Source of the DNA: Hetaerina americana
Lineage: Eukaryota > Arthropoda > Insecta > Odonata > Calopterygidae
Length of the DNA stretch: 64,000 nt
Assembly: GCA_022747635.1 (NCBI GenBank)
Contig: JAKTNV010000001.1
Coordinates: 41,311,572 to 41,375,571, forward strand
Direction: 5' to 3'
A program made the position numbers and the translations under genes. Shown here piece by piece: positions 10,601-25,600 of this stretch. Every line of letters starts with the position of its first letter. The first letter of the stretch is position 1. The notes below the pieces were generated by a model. That model was not told the DNA's origin and ran no database searches. It saw only the letters and a list, made by a program, of their open reading frames with translations.

Positions 10601-13600
10601 TGATTGGTCTAATTCATGTCGATCATATTCACGTTCATGTCCCAACTCTTGATTAAACGCGGCATTCATTCCACAAACTAGCGCTGGCATTCCTAACTTC
10701 ACTAATAAACTGCTGCACATGAGGTAACACATGTCTCCAATCAACAGCAAAGCCTGGTTATGCAACTTAATTAATTATATACTAATCAGTTATTTCTTTT
10801 TTCATCAACTTATTTACAAAAGGTAAAACAATTGAGCATAATATTAATGCTTGCATCCATCCTTCATATGTGCTGATTTTTTAGATTAACTCAAAGAGAC
10901 AATATGAAATCCAATGTAACTGATTGTAACTACCTAATTACATGCATACTTGGATCACAAATTCGTCATGGTCAATGGAACTAACTACCTCAGTTACATG
11001 TAAATACGATGCAGGAAAAATTGTTGGTGATATACATTTACAAAGTGAACAATGGTAATAAATACACATATTAAAATAAGGATACAGCAAGAAATAAGTG
11101 TAAAATCTAGAGAATAAAGTTCTTCCAGAATATTAAAAGACTAAAAATGATTTTTAGATATTTCCTCAAAAATTAATATTTCATATTTATTTTAAGGTAT
11201 TAATTAGAGTTACTGTATAAAGAACTAACCTAAGGCAAAGAGGAGGCATGCCATAATGCCTCCTCCTGAAAGCACATGCTCCTCTGACTGAAGAATAGGA
11301 GAAAAGGTACTGACTGAAGTTTTAAGATTGCTCTGCAAATCAGTTTCTCCCATGGTAAAAGCTGGACCAGAGTTCCATGAGTATGCTATAATCAAAGCGC
11401 CAAACATAACTGACAAGGACCCGTAACGAGCTGTGTATGGTAATCCCAACCTAGAATTAAGTCAAAATTAAAGAAAATATACAGCCATTACATGAAATTC
11501 ACCAATGAAGATTACTAAGTGTAAAGTACACTTTTTACATCCTAATGTATTTTTGAAGGGGAGTGAGAGGGTCAAGGAGGGTTACTTTCAAAATTATATC
11601 ATTTCCTCCTTATCACAGTTCCACCAGATTGCTAATCCTAGCAGGCTAAAATAATAATAATTATTATTTCATTTACTGATTAAAGTATCAGGTTCACGAG
11701 TGGGTATCATCAGTCATATATGCAAATACTGATATAAGACAATCTCACATGCAAACATGACACAAATAATTGTGATACTAAGTTCCTCTCTAAGAACCTA
11801 AATATAATAAGAATGCTTTTATAATAGCTACAGATACAAAATTGATTCAAGTGTTTCCATAGAAGTAATTAAAAATTTTGCAGTTATGTATTTCATTAAA
11901 AAATTTCTTTTTTACAGTCATTTCACTTATTACAGGATGTCCACGGCTCAAAATTTGGGAATGCATGACATGCATCTTCTGTTTTAAAATCCAGAATAAA
12001 AGCAGCTAAGCAATTAAGTTAATAACTGCATGAATACCCAGGGCAATCACTTTAAGTTTAGTTCAAATTCTAGGAAGAAGGATAGGACCCATTTTGTGTC
12101 AATTAGTGTCAAGACACTCTAAAATTAGAGTTTATGTGCTTTGGAAAAGAGTTAGATCACAACAGTTAGAGAAATGGTTGAGCATTAGGATTTGGAGCCT
12201 TTTGATACCAAGCAGGTATGACAAATCTAAAAAGGCAATGGGTCGAGTAGCTTCAAAGATTCAGCATATACTAACAAGTATTAGGAATCCCATTCACCCC
12301 TCTATGATTGTTCAAGGTAACATATAGGCATGGATGGCCTTGTTATCTTTAATGAAAGAAAAGGGTATCTGCTGTATCCACCAGGTTGGCAGTTTGGGAG
12401 TATGTGGCACCGGTATTCTGTTGCATGTTTGCCAGAACAAAGGAGCTAAATAATGAAGTCATTAATCACAGAAGTATTGACTGCAATAATCGTAGGTCCA
12501 AATGCTAAAAGTATCCACTGATTTTACCTACTTGCATGAAGGTGCATATAAATTATGACTGAGATTGATGAGAGTGAAGATCACCCCTTATTTCAACTTA
12601 TTAAGAAGTCATTTGAAAACTCTCATGATTTTATGTTACAGCTCAGAATGGCAAGTACCTTGTCTACAAGTTCTTTCAGACATGTACTATATTTTCCAGG
12701 ATATGTGGAATGAATATGACTTTGCTGTTCAATAAAAGTATGTAAGTAGTTAACTATTACTATCAAAAATCTTACCTTTGAGAACAAACCCCGTCAACAT
12801 AGTAATCTTGAACAAAAAGAAAGAGAGCCACGATAGTGATTAGGATAAGAGCTGTGACCCATGATCCATTTGATTTCACCTGAAATAAAGAACATTTTCA
12901 CTACTCTAAGAATAAGGCTAATCATAAATTCAACTTTCTGAAAAGCTTTAAGGTAAAGTATTGATCATCAATAATATGAAACCTTAGTAAAAACATTAAA
13001 TAGTACTTATGATTGGCTCTGGGAGTTTTCCCCCAATATGAACATGTTTCAATTTGACACTATAACATTAACCTCTGAAAACTGGAAGATGATGATGGAT
13101 ACTGGGAGTAAAAATATTCCTTCAAAGAGAGTGGCCAGTGCATGTAAGCGCTTTGATGCTCCAATTCCTCCTCCAGAGTTTCCAACTGATGTTCCAGTTA
13201 TAGACACTAATTTTGCAGCAACACGCCTACCAAATGCATTAACACCTAGACGACATGCTACAAGGCAGGCTAGTAGACATACCCCTAACTGAAGTAATAA
13301 GAGGAACAATGAAAGGAACATTATTTTCATAAAAAAAGCACTAAGTGATGGAAATATACTCAGAAATTTCATATTTTTAAACAAATCACATGATGGCAAA
13401 AAGAATAGGAATATTTGATCACATTTATGAAGCTTGTAGACCAAAGTTGGACATAGTGACTACGAATCCATTCCCATATAGCTTCATTGGCAATGTTAAC
13501 ATGCACTTAAACTAAAAGAACCAAAGTCTAAATAATTACTTTATGATCAGAAAGTCCAAGCCAAGACCGTGGGTTATAGATAGTATGCACATCTTCGTCT

Positions 13601-16600
13601 TGCGTTGGCTTGTCATCATGATCAAACAAAAGAAGTGAAATAGTGCCAAGAGCAAATACTGTGGTTCCACGTACAATGCTACGGCCTCCAACACCTGAAA
13701 AATTGTTGGACATATGTACAGCATAGATAAGACCAAAAATCTATACAAATTTCCCCTGAAAAGCAATCAATGACATTAATGGCATTGCTCTCTAAGTTTA
13801 AAGAGTTTTAAATGAATTTCAATGAGCCATGACAAATTTAGGTTTTCATGGGAAAAATATCTCCTTAAGAGCATGGAAAAGCAACTAATTGTAACCACAT
13901 CCACCAATTTCATGTCTTTTTCATAATAGTCTAAATATCCTAACCAGTTGTGTCACATTATCTTTCCTTATTTGCCTAAGAAGTCCATCATACAATGCCT
14001 GCATGTTCTACTCCAGCAGCTCTGTTCCAACTGACCTTAAATGTTTCATTGCTGTTGTCCTTTTCACTGTGATTTGTTCCATATGTATCTACCTGCTAGA
14101 TGGTCTGGGACCAATAAAATTATTATTACTATCCATTCATTGCTGAAAAGATTCCAGACAAAAGAGAAACTGCATAAATGGCACATCACTTGCCATTGGT
14201 AACTTTATTAGGGATAATAACTGAGTTAAAGGTGGTTATTACGCAGCTGTAGAAAATACAATTTTTAGTGTATATAATAATATAGATAGATAGAGGTGGC
14301 AATTTGGGCAAAATTGAGACCTAATGGTTCCTTCTTCCATTTAACCCATAATATCTGACTACTGGAAATTAATAGGCATAAACCATGTTCTGAGCTTTAA
14401 ATAAAGCCAGCCTGTGTATTACACACACAATTAATGATTTATTCTCCCAAACATTTTTATTTATTCATAAATTTCTTATACAATTCATAAAATTCTAATT
14501 TTTTCTAAAAAATGCACTCTATCCGATGAAATCATCTTGTACTAACCCAAAGCAAGCAATCGTGGAAAAATTTTTCTATACGATTTTGAAGAAATATAAT
14601 CATAATTTTACTTAAATACCATAGAAATAATGCATGTGTGCTTAAAATGAGTACAAAGCCCTTCAATCAAAATATATAGATTGTTGGACAGCACCTCATT
14701 AACGCAGATGTGAGCTACAGCAAAAAAACAAGAGTGCATGATACTGGTGGAAACTGATACATTGTTGGCCAAATGCCGCCTTGTCCTCCTTCACCATGTT
14801 ATGCTATTAGTATTATGCTACATACCTAACATTACATCTATATATTTAAGTAATTTATTAGGATAAAAAATATTTGAATGATTAAAAAATGAACACAGTA
14901 ATTTCAATTTCAGTTAAGAAGAAAATGACTCACCTGGATTAGACAGCAGATAACATTATTTAGTTCCATTTTTCACACACCCATTGGATTTACATGGATA
15001 TGAAAACACAAGGACTAATTGAAATTAGCAGCAGGAGACAATGTCATAAATAATCTAATATATACATGCCTTCCAAACCAACATGTGTTCCTACCTCATC
15101 ATCTCTCAATATTTCATCCTTTAATTTTCCTAGCTTTATTCAAAAACTTCCTCCTTCTGCTAACCATATGAAAAAAATACTGAGGTAATTGTTTTCTTTT
15201 CTCTCTATCCAGGTTAACTTCCTTACTACTGTCATTCTACTCCCTCAAAAAAGAGGTTTCAGATCTGTATAATACTATGCATACATTTGAAAACTCTACA
15301 GATATTTTATATATCTTTGATTGAAATAGGTCCAGCGAGAGATTTCTTCATCAAGTATGTTCCTTGGCTGAGGTGATTCTCGTCATGATGTAACTAAAAT
15401 TACATGCATTTCTTCCCAAAATACTGCCCAATTTTTGAACTATTCTAACTGCTACAACTTATACTCTTCTATTTTAATATCGCAGCCTTCCTATTTCAAG
15501 AAAATTTCATTAATTTGGTCATCATGAATTATCTACACCCATAATTTTTCACACTGATCATGTAATGCAAGGAGAAATTATTTTGGACCCTTAGCTAACC
15601 GGCTAGCTAAATTTCTATCATTCACAAATGTAATGGAGTCAATAATTTCCTAGCCTTTCATTGATACCTTGTGCACATTTTACAATTTCATTGTTCAGAA
15701 TCACTGAAATAATGAGCAAGACTCCCTTTTACCTCCCATCCTCTAACCATCCATTTTACAGATTCTTTATGTTTTACAGTTTTGCAATCTGATTCATATG
15801 GAGGTATCACATTAATTCCCTAGCCCTCCAGTATATTCCTTTCTGCAATAATTTCATTATCTTTGACTGGTCTGCTTTATCATACGTACTGAAATTCATA
15901 AAGAAAACAAAAACATCTGGAGTTCCAAATTCACTTCCATTAATGCACTCATTATTGCGATGGCATAATATATTTACATCCAAATTAACCAAGAGAAATT
16001 TTTATGCAGCTAAGGAACTTGAAAATGTGTCTCTTTTGATGATGTTAAATTATTTACAACCGTTTTATCTTTGAAATTACTTGAAACAGCCACTGATTAT
16101 ACTAAGGAATAAGACTGCAGCAGTCTAGTTTCAAGTGATGTTAAATTTGCTATTTATGGCTTTGGCTCGGAAGCAATTGCCATTTGAAAATTATAACTTT
16201 TCAAAAGGACACATACTACTCCATTTGGTCAATTATGGAATAATGTTTTTAGAGTTTACAATACCCTTAAGAGGGAACAATTACGAATTTTTCATTTGAG
16301 TGACTTTCACCAATGCTGTGACCCCTTTAGAGTCTTGCCACTGCTGGAGACCAAAATACTTGGCCTTTCAGGTTTAAATCATTTGCTTGACAAATATAAT
16401 TTTCCTATTACAATATATATATTTATACTTAAAACCCATTACTGAATGCAATGACCAAAAATTAACATGAATTAGATGTTTAGCCTATAAGCTTAAATGA
16501 CAAGCAATGCCAATGACTGACGTACCACCTTGTTGGTGTATATTTCCGGTTAAGCTCCATATGCTTAGATTAATTAGAGTTGATACGCCACTGTATGATC

Positions 16601-19600
16601 ATTTAACAATGGAGAAGATATTTAACACAAAAAAGTTTGAATAAACAAAAAAATGTGGGGTTTATACTTCAATCATAATGTGTGATACAGATATATTGAC
16701 CAAGCAGAAAAATTAGGCCAAGAATAAATAAACATTAAATGTTCTCATAAATGTGGTGTCCTCTAATTTTGCAAAGTAATTTTAGATTATAAAATTATTA
16801 TCATATTTTTGGAATGCTAATAACAAGTTGACCTTTTTGAAAATGTTTGAAATTATCAATTATTCAAAAGACTATTGTTGAATGACCATGTCTTCTCACT
16901 CATTACCCATGACTATTTCTTCCCTTATCAGCGTTGGAATATTGATAATGATACCAACCTTCAGAAAACATGATTATCATTGGGTGAAAAATTACCAAGT
17001 GACTCCATTCATTTTTAAACATCTACACTATTTCTTGAAACCATATTTGTATTTTTAGATTAAGTAGCCACTCATTTTACAGATTCCCATTCCTGAATTT
17101 TTCTCCAAGTACATGCTGTCCTTTTTCTTGATTTTTCTCTGGAATGTTTGAAATTAGACAACTTTTTGATCAAACTGCCACTGGTCCGCCTAAATCGTTT
17201 TGGTTTTTACCAGGGCTTGCAGATGTGGTACCCTCTGGATGACATAAGAATTTTACAACTAGTAAACATGGTCACCAGAAATTCCCACTTTACCTTTAAT
17301 ATGCCTGATTCTCACATCCAGCTCCAAATTTGCTCAAAATATTCAGCCTTTTGCCTATTTTTCCCAAATTTTTAAAGAAGTTCTCAGAATAAACATTAAC
17401 TAGATGTGACCAATCCAGACTTTTACCAGGCTGAGTGGTGACCCTGATAGTTCTTCCATGTGCCATTTACACTTGTGCTTAATTTCTTTCAATTAAATTT
17501 ACAAATTTTCTGCTTGTATTGATGTAGGCTTCTTTCTTCCAATCATAAAAAATCTTTTACCTCATTGAACACCGCATTCACTCTTTGTCTCACATTCTAT
17601 TACACTCTTCCAACATGTTCTCTTTGTACCACAGAGTTTGAGCCATTAAATGCATGGCCTGTTAAAAACATATCAGACCTAAAATTCTCTTGCAAACAGT
17701 TGTGATGCTAGCGCCACTGTGCACGGTGGGAGGAGACAGCTTCATGTGCATGCTTAGAATGTTTTTCCCGCCTCAAGTGAGCCAATTGCTGCAAAGAGGT
17801 ACTGTCATACATGTTCATTGCTTTTTGATTTTTTTCAAGATAAGTGAACAAGTTGAGCACAGGACATGCTGGACACAATAAAAACTGATTCTTAGTTTCT
17901 GAAAACCGTGATAACTGGGGATGAGTCATGGGTGTATGAGCACAACCCGGAAACAAAAACATTCATTGCAGTGGAAGCATCCAGAATCTCTTGAGAGAAA
18001 TCAAAAAGCGATGAACATATACAGCAGCACCTCACTTGGTGGCTAGCAGGCAGAGAAAAAATTCAAGTACGCACATTTAGCTGTCTCCTTCCACTGTGCA
18101 CAGTGGTACTATCATCATTTCTGTGCATGGGGAAAATTAAAGTTGGATAATTTTTCGACAGACCTTGTATACCTTTCTAGACCAACTATTTAACTATTCA
18201 CATATTATATTAGGCTATAAGTGCCAAATGACTGATTATTTGTTTATTCACATCTATTTTCCAAGAGGGTGTTTAAATCAAGGTAAAAGGTGAGGGTAGA
18301 GAATTGAACAATCAAGTATTAACTCTTAGGCAGAAAATATGATATCCCTCACACATTTAGGCGTAAAAAGGACTATCATAGCGGGCAAGCTTCAGTTTGG
18401 CATGAATTACTTCTCAATAAATTTCTATCAAAGCTATAGAATAGGGTCATATTATTTTTTTGATGACAGTGGTTAGTAGTAATGCCAAATCTAACAAAAA
18501 CATTGTATTCAACCAAAATAGACAAAAGAAGAAAATTTAAGATGTATTTTCCAATTGCAACTATTGAAATTATCACATATTAATATAAAAATAAGAATAA
18601 TGTAAGTAATGGTACTGGCAACTTACCTGAAAATAAAGAACCAATCAGAGTTATGGCTACAAAGTCATACTGTTCATATACTAAAATAGTCCTGAAAGGA
18701 CCGCAGAGGGTCAAGCCACCGGCCCAAAGAATTGAAAGAAAGGCTCTAAATGAAGCATATTGTGCCACCTGAAACCAGTGGGACTCAGTCAACTTTTTAC
18801 CAGATGTAAAAGGCTTCTGAATAAGGACAAATACTGCTCCTGACCTGAAACAAACATGATACTAATTGATATTGAAAATGTTCATAGAAAATAGTAATAC
18901 TTATGAATTCTGAGGAAAGCAATGATACAACACCAGCCTTTAACAGGTGGGCTACCATAAGACAAAAGGAAAGGACTTGTTTCCAATTTCAATCATATTT
19001 GGTAAAATCTTAATTGGTTTTAAATATTTGCATAAAGTCTTTGATAATATATGAATAGCCAGAATTTTTATAGTTGCATTTTCAGGGAAAAATTTGATAC
19101 ACAGTCGGACAATGCTAATCCGTTACATATTCCCATTCCATATGCAACTCGCAAAATTTAATTTGCAAGAATGATGGTAAAGACAAATGAATACCTTTAC
19201 CCAGGGACATATTAAGCCAAATAAAAGTGCATATGAGGTATTAAATAAAATGTAAAATTTTTATGCTCTAAACCCAAAAATATCTAGCAAGAAATATGAA
19301 AACCTTTATGATATTATACAGGGTTCGTCCGGAAAATAAGTGTACTGATTTTTTCCCGCCGCTCCAGGCGCGCCCAGCACCGCTCTGACGGGCTGCGATT
19401 GGAGGGGGGTATGTTGGCAAGCGACGCTGAAAAAGGCAGTCGGCTCTGAGCTGTGGTGTAGTGAGGAGCTCTGTTAGCGCGAACCTCCACGCTCGACCCA
19501 CATCACCGAACGCGATGCCGAAGCAGCGTTATTCCATCAAATTTGCGGTAAAGCTTGGGAAATCGTCTACCGAAACTGTCGGTATGATTAACCAGGCTTA

Positions 19601-22600
19601 CGGGGAGTCAGCCATGTCCAGAAACATGATCTTTCGGTGGCACAAGATGTTCGTGGAGGGCAGAGAAGAGGTCGACGACGAACCACGGCCTGGACGCCCA
19701 TCAACGACACTCACCGACGAAAATGTGCGAAAAGTTCGCGATGTACTGTACTCTCATCGTCGTCTTAGTGTTCGGATGATAGCAGAGCAGTGAAATGTGC
19801 CAAAAACAATAGTGCACGAGTCGCTAGCGTCCGGCCAGCGATCAAAAACATCTGGCGGCTGCATCACGACAATGCGCCGTCTCACACCGCGCTTGTCGTG
19901 TCGGACTTCTTGGCCAAGCACGGCGTGGCAACGCTGCCCCACCCGCCCTACAGCCCGGACTTGGCACCACCGGACTTCTTTCTGTTCCCGAAGATAAAGA
20001 GGAGTTTGAAAGGAACGCGATACGGGACTTTGGACGCCGTCAAAGAGGCCGTGACGACGTGTCTTCGAGAGGTTCCCGATGATGCCTTCGCGGGAGCGTT
20101 CCAGGAATGGGAACGCCGCTGGAACAAGTGTATCGACTCCCAAGGGTCCTATTTTGAGGAATATTAGCTTAAGATATGTAAAAGTGTAATAAATTTTTTC
20201 TCCTGAGCTCAGTACACTTATTTTCCGGACGAACCCTGTACACTTTCTTTATGATGCATAAAGAGTTCATTCAAATTTATCAATCAACATTGCAAGGGGG
20301 CATTCTGCTTCAATCTCAATGATAAGGAAGAATAAGATTTGTGAGCTATCACTCTAATGAGCAATATACCATCAGTCAGTGATCATCAGAAAATTGTGAC
20401 AGACATAAAAAATGGATCATTCCATGGAATGCTGTGAGTTATCAATGAGCTTGTGATGATAGCTTAGAACATAAAAATATTGAATAATTAATTATATAAA
20501 CCCACACACACCTCATTGTATAGTTCTAATGAAACCAATTTATTACCTACATTTGAAAAGGATAGGTGTTTGAGATGGATAGAACTTCTAGGATTAGATA
20601 AGAACTCTAAAATACATTCCTAAATTGTAAATTTAATAATGTCAACGTATAATTATCTGGAAATTCACAAATAATGACATTTTAAATACAATTCAGTAAA
20701 TCTGAAGAAAAAAATACGACAAAACTGGCAACATGAATTCAATCAAATTTTTCTTTTGAAATGCACATTCCACAAATACATTCAACACATACTGATAAAA
20801 AGGAAGTATTGCAACTGAAACATGCATGAAAATCACTTTCCCCCATGTAAAAGCACAGCTTCAACAAAATAACAGTTGAGGCTATTATTTTCATCTGCCC
20901 CTTCATTATGAGAGTTTATTTCTCACAGTCACTCATTAAGTCTTCCCAAAGAGGGATACTTGTATTTACATAAGTCTTTGTATCAAGAAAGTGAAACATA
21001 TATTAATATTTTTATACTGGATCTTCAACTATGCAATGTAATAAGCCATGTATTTACAATTAACTTCAATGGCCAATTAATGTATCTATTTAAATATATA
21101 TATATTTATATATTCATCCTATTAACAGTACTTCATGAAGAACACAAAATTATCATTTTGTTTGTAATGCATTCTAACATGCAATGCAACAATAACCACC
21201 AAAATCAACCTAAAACTGTGTATGTAGTCTTCATTTTTACAAAATTGACAATGCCATGGGCATTACAATCGCACACGCACATGCATACATATATATTTAT
21301 GTGTGTGTATATATACATACACATATATATATATGAAAAATAAACGCCTCTTGCAGGAAGTGATCAACTTAACTCAGCCAAAACAATATAGAACTTTATT
21401 GAAACGAACAGTATTTTTAGGTTGATGATTTGGAGAACTTATTATTGAAACAAACATTTCAAGTGTCTTTAGATGCCACTCCAGTGGAACCTGGTGCTTC
21501 ACCAAGTCCTGGTCTTTGACTGTCATCTTTTGCAGCATCAAGTAAGGCCTCTATAAGAGATTGTACAGCTTGATTTGCATCACCAGAAGGGCGCCTCCCA
21601 ATTAACCCACTCTCCTCTTCTCCCTTCAGGACAATACTAATAACTTTTGGAGGAGAGCCTTTCTCCTCCAGGGATTGCTCATCAAACTTTTGAACGACAC
21701 TTTCCGCCACTTGATTGCTCTTGGCCCTGTTCTCTGTTTCACTCGCATCTACTTCCTCTCCACTAACTCTGACCTCAACAATGCTGCTTTCATTTGACAT
21801 CTCTTGCACTTCTATTGTAGCCCCCTTTGCTTCTGAGGTAGATAAGTCTCCTTCATGTTCATAGTCTCGGGTATCTATAACAACTGGTTGCTGACAATCT
21901 GAGTCACCATCCAATTCAGCAACTCCAGATGTATACACATGGATGAGATTTTCATTTCTGCCTTCATCCTCAACAACATCCTCACCACTTGTCACAATAT
22001 GGTGATGAGGAGTAGATTGTGTGTCCTCAATGCAGCCACCACCCTCTTCATCAAATCTAATTACAACTGCCTCTATTCCACCATGCTCCTGGTCTTGTAT
22101 CACATACTCACTTGTTCCCTTTTCCTCCCCATTATTCATTCCCGTGGCACGGGTGGTCATTTGCATCAAGTCAGCCATGCTGACAACACGGCGGATAAGA
22201 GATCCTTTCTGAGGATTGGATGATGCCAATTCTCCAACATTAAGTTTCACTATGTGCTGTTGATTGTGCTTCTGATTGCCCTTATTGGTGATCATGGTCA
22301 CTCCCTTGAGTTTCCTACCCTTCTCAATTTCTCCTGTCACATACTCTTCTTCATCCATCTCCTCGGGGTCATGCATTGCATAACTTGAAACTCTAATGTT
22401 ACTGACAGCAGTGGCTTGCTCTTCCTCCTCATTATCATGGCCCAATGGATCATCAACATCTCCCTCATCTTCACCAATAATGACACCTATGCGACCCTGA
22501 GCAAGCTGATTCCTACTGCTCTCCATGCCCTGTTCATCATCTTCCTCAACCCCTTCATCACTAACCAGTCCAGTCACATCCAACTGCACTGGATGTATGA

Positions 22601-25600
22601 ACCTCACATGGTTCTCCCAATACTCACGTTTGCCAAATTTAAACCCACAGACTTCACAGACATAAAAAAGCTTTTTGTCATGATTCATCAGGTGCCATCT
22701 AAGGTTCTTTTTGTCCCCAAAGGCCCTTTGGCAACGGCAACATTTAAATGGCTTCTGCTTGTGATGCACAATACGCACATGCCTCTCTACATCCCCCTTG
22801 CGTGTAAACCTTGCCTCACACACTTCACAGCCAAATGGCTTGATACCAGTATGTGTGCGCAAGTGTTGTCGAAATGAAGATGGCTTGAGGAGCTTATGAC
22901 ACTCATTGCACTCAATTTTATCTTCTGGATGTAGCTGACTAAGCCTGGCAATTGTGGCATGGCTAATCTTTGGCCTCTTGTACTTTCTCCGTGCCCGTGG
23001 GATGGGTGATGATTTCACAATCATTTCCTCAATATCTGGATCCTCACCCTCCTCCAGTTCTGCTTCATCATCAAGGTGACTACTAGGTGTTAACTTTACA
23101 ATCATCTCATCAGTTTCTGATGCAGCTTGAATGATGACACTTTCTTCCACAACATCCTGTGGTTGATTTTCCTTCTCGCCATCCCTTTCGTGATCTTCTG
23201 TAACAGTTACAGACATAGGAACCACTTCTTCCACCAACATGTGTTCCTCCCTAATTTCCCTTTCAATTTTCACATTCACTGGCTCAAACTTTACACGAGA
23301 TATTTCATCTACCAATGAGTCCTTTTCACATTCTTCTCTTTCATCTGGCTCCATACATTCAACAACAACTGTTTCAACAATAGTTTCAGCAGAAAATGTT
23401 TCCTCAGTTTCTGCCTCTTCACTTTGTATGATGTGTTTAGTTTTTGGGATCTTCTTCATCTTCATTGCCTCAGCTTTAACTGGTGATGGGTAAATGTGTG
23501 CTGGGGACTGGATAGCTATTACACCCTCTTCTAAAGGCCGTTTCCTCGGCCTTCCTCTGGGCTTTCTAGGAGATAGCATTTCCTCATTCCTTGGCTTCTC
23601 TCTCTGGTATGATGGTGATATGTCTTTTGACATCACTCCTATATCTTCATTATACTTAGAATCACGTTGCTTTACTGGTTTGGATGGTGTTGGGCTTGGT
23701 AGTGGAACATTCATTTTGGAAAAATAATACTCAAAATCATCATCCAGCTTTTTCTTTGCTGCTTTTTTTCGAAGCCCATAACCACCACTAGATCGTTTCT
23801 GCCTGGAACTCATGGCTGGGTCCTCAAATTTCAATTTGTTTCAGAACCTACAAGTAAAGAAAGAGAGTTGATTCAATACCCAGAAATCTATGCTTAGGTA
23901 ATTTTCACAAGGTATATGATAACAAAAAGCTTTGTCTACTTTAACCAAATGTTAGAAATTATATTCTTGTTAAAAAATAAGGAACAATATTTGTATTAAT
24001 ATAATTAAATTACCAGTCTTAACATTTTTTTAATAATTAGGTTTAGTTGCAAGTTATTTAAATGTTTCCAGCATAACTACAAATCTTGAACATAGAAACT
24101 AAAAAATGAATATTAAATTGAAAATGGGGCAATTTAAAGAATTAACTCAAGCAAACTGATAGCTAAATATCATTTATCTTGGTATCACAGCACATATTTG
24201 CATTTAATTCCTCCACGATTATTCACAAAGCAGCATTTGGGTATTTCAAGGGTCTTTTTAATTAAAGAATTCCCAACTTTTAAAAGATACATAATTATAC
24301 TGAAATCTGAGCATCAATGCATGTCTCTTCATATAAACCTACTTAAGAAATGTATTGGCCTATACTAATGTAAGATGCTTTATTGGCAGTCTTTATTACC
24401 TTGATTATACCATATTCAAGTGAATGAAACTGATGCACCATAAACTCTCAATTATCTGTGCCACTCTCTTCCCAGCACCTCAAAATTTTAATAAAATTAC
24501 AATCATACAGATAATTAAATGCTTCGAAACTTCAATATAATGTTTTAAAAAAAAACAAGTTTAATACACCTGGCCTTTCTTAAAAGTTTTTAATTTCACA
24601 AAATCAAAAGTTGTTGATAGAATTAATGTTTTAATTTAAATATTTTTCCACTATCCATACATTTGCCACTATCACTTCCCTCACATTCATTAGCCCTGAG
24701 AATTCCATACTCTCTTTTAAGGTGCACTGAGATTCCATAGCTTTACCATGCAACAAATAAGCCATTAGTTACTTTTACTGCATTATTTTAATTGGTATCT
24801 GTGATGAATATGAATTCGTAACAGCAATTCTTTTTTAAAATTTGTTCTTTGCCAGTCATTAGTTTTATCCTGGCTATGAAATTTGTTTGGCTTTCCAAGG
24901 AAAATATGTTGCACAACTGACTTTATGATAATTGTGTTCTAGTAAACCTTTAATTCATTCCTTAACATAGTTTATTGCAAATCTATCAACTAGCAATGAT
25001 TTAAGCATCTAGCTAAGTTAATCCCAATTAGCATCTGAAAATGATTTGAGGATCCAGAAACAATCAAGTAAGTCAAAAACTTGACCAAAGACACTGCTCC
25101 CTGGTCACACCATGGGGTTCCAGTTAGAGGTTGAGACTCACATAGGGCCTTAAGCTTTTCGGCATGTTATTGATTTGATAGAAATCTGAGAACCATTTTA
25201 ATGAATCACAACTGAATACATAAATTGAAGCTTTATAATCACTATTAACATTATTATATTAGCAGCTGCCTAATACGTTAGGGTAGGATTTTGGTGACCC
25301 AGGCACTACACACTGCTGAACTTCTAAGTCCTGACTAAGACAGCTAAAATATCCTTAAAACTACATACTAAATCTAACAATAATACAGTCTTATACTGTT
25401 ACTTCCCTTAATTCTAAGGGGATTCAGATGGTGTGGAGGCTAACATACTGGCTTCCCACCCAGAGGGCCTGGGTTTGAATCCCAGAGGCAGCAGATATTT
25501 TTCAGTGGTATCCCAATCCTTTCTTGAGGAGCTTTGTGGAGGAAACTTTGACTGAGTACACCGTCCATCAGATGGGACATTAAGCTGTGGACCTCTTGGC

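Larger units (their letters stand above)
8210..10790 (-). mobile_element. Helitron helicase relic, interrupted by a Penelope-like element
   Basis: On the minus strand, 10526-10780 encodes HNQALLLIGDMCYLMC and LLNPQQKEEYDRYI, the region just before the helicase P-loop of insect Helitrons. After the insertion (9570-10508) it resumes with FFLDAPGGTGKTF at about 9520-9555 (Walker A intact), then 9001-9291 (TAADEIKACLKSSN, SFPWNFCNLVSSKDELI) and 8812-9000. Stops and frameshifts are frequent. The left edge near 8211 reads gccgggtcagct on the minus strand, which resembles the GGTCAGCT 3' terminus of Helitrons, but the CTRR end is imperfect. The Rep domain is missing. Confidence 0.75.
10791..18626. 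other. ZnT5 introns around exons 3-6, unassigned sequence
   Basis: Apart from the four exons and the mariner fragment, these introns show no intact gene. The stretch 15060-15900 has the pyrimidine-rich antisense look of decayed LINE RT but no block that can be named. Short ORFs at 12094 and 17148 have no recognisable domains. Confidence 0.5.

Noticed and set aside
22416..22877. ORF of 153 codons on the plus strand
   Set aside because: It is antisense to the zinc-finger coding region; its open frame is a shadow. The same holds for the plus-strand ORFs at 21939, 23127, 23239 and 23494.
23814..23834. Start of the zinc-finger protein seven residues earlier
   Set aside because: That start would be TTG; the first ATG is at 23813 and an in-frame TGA precedes it.
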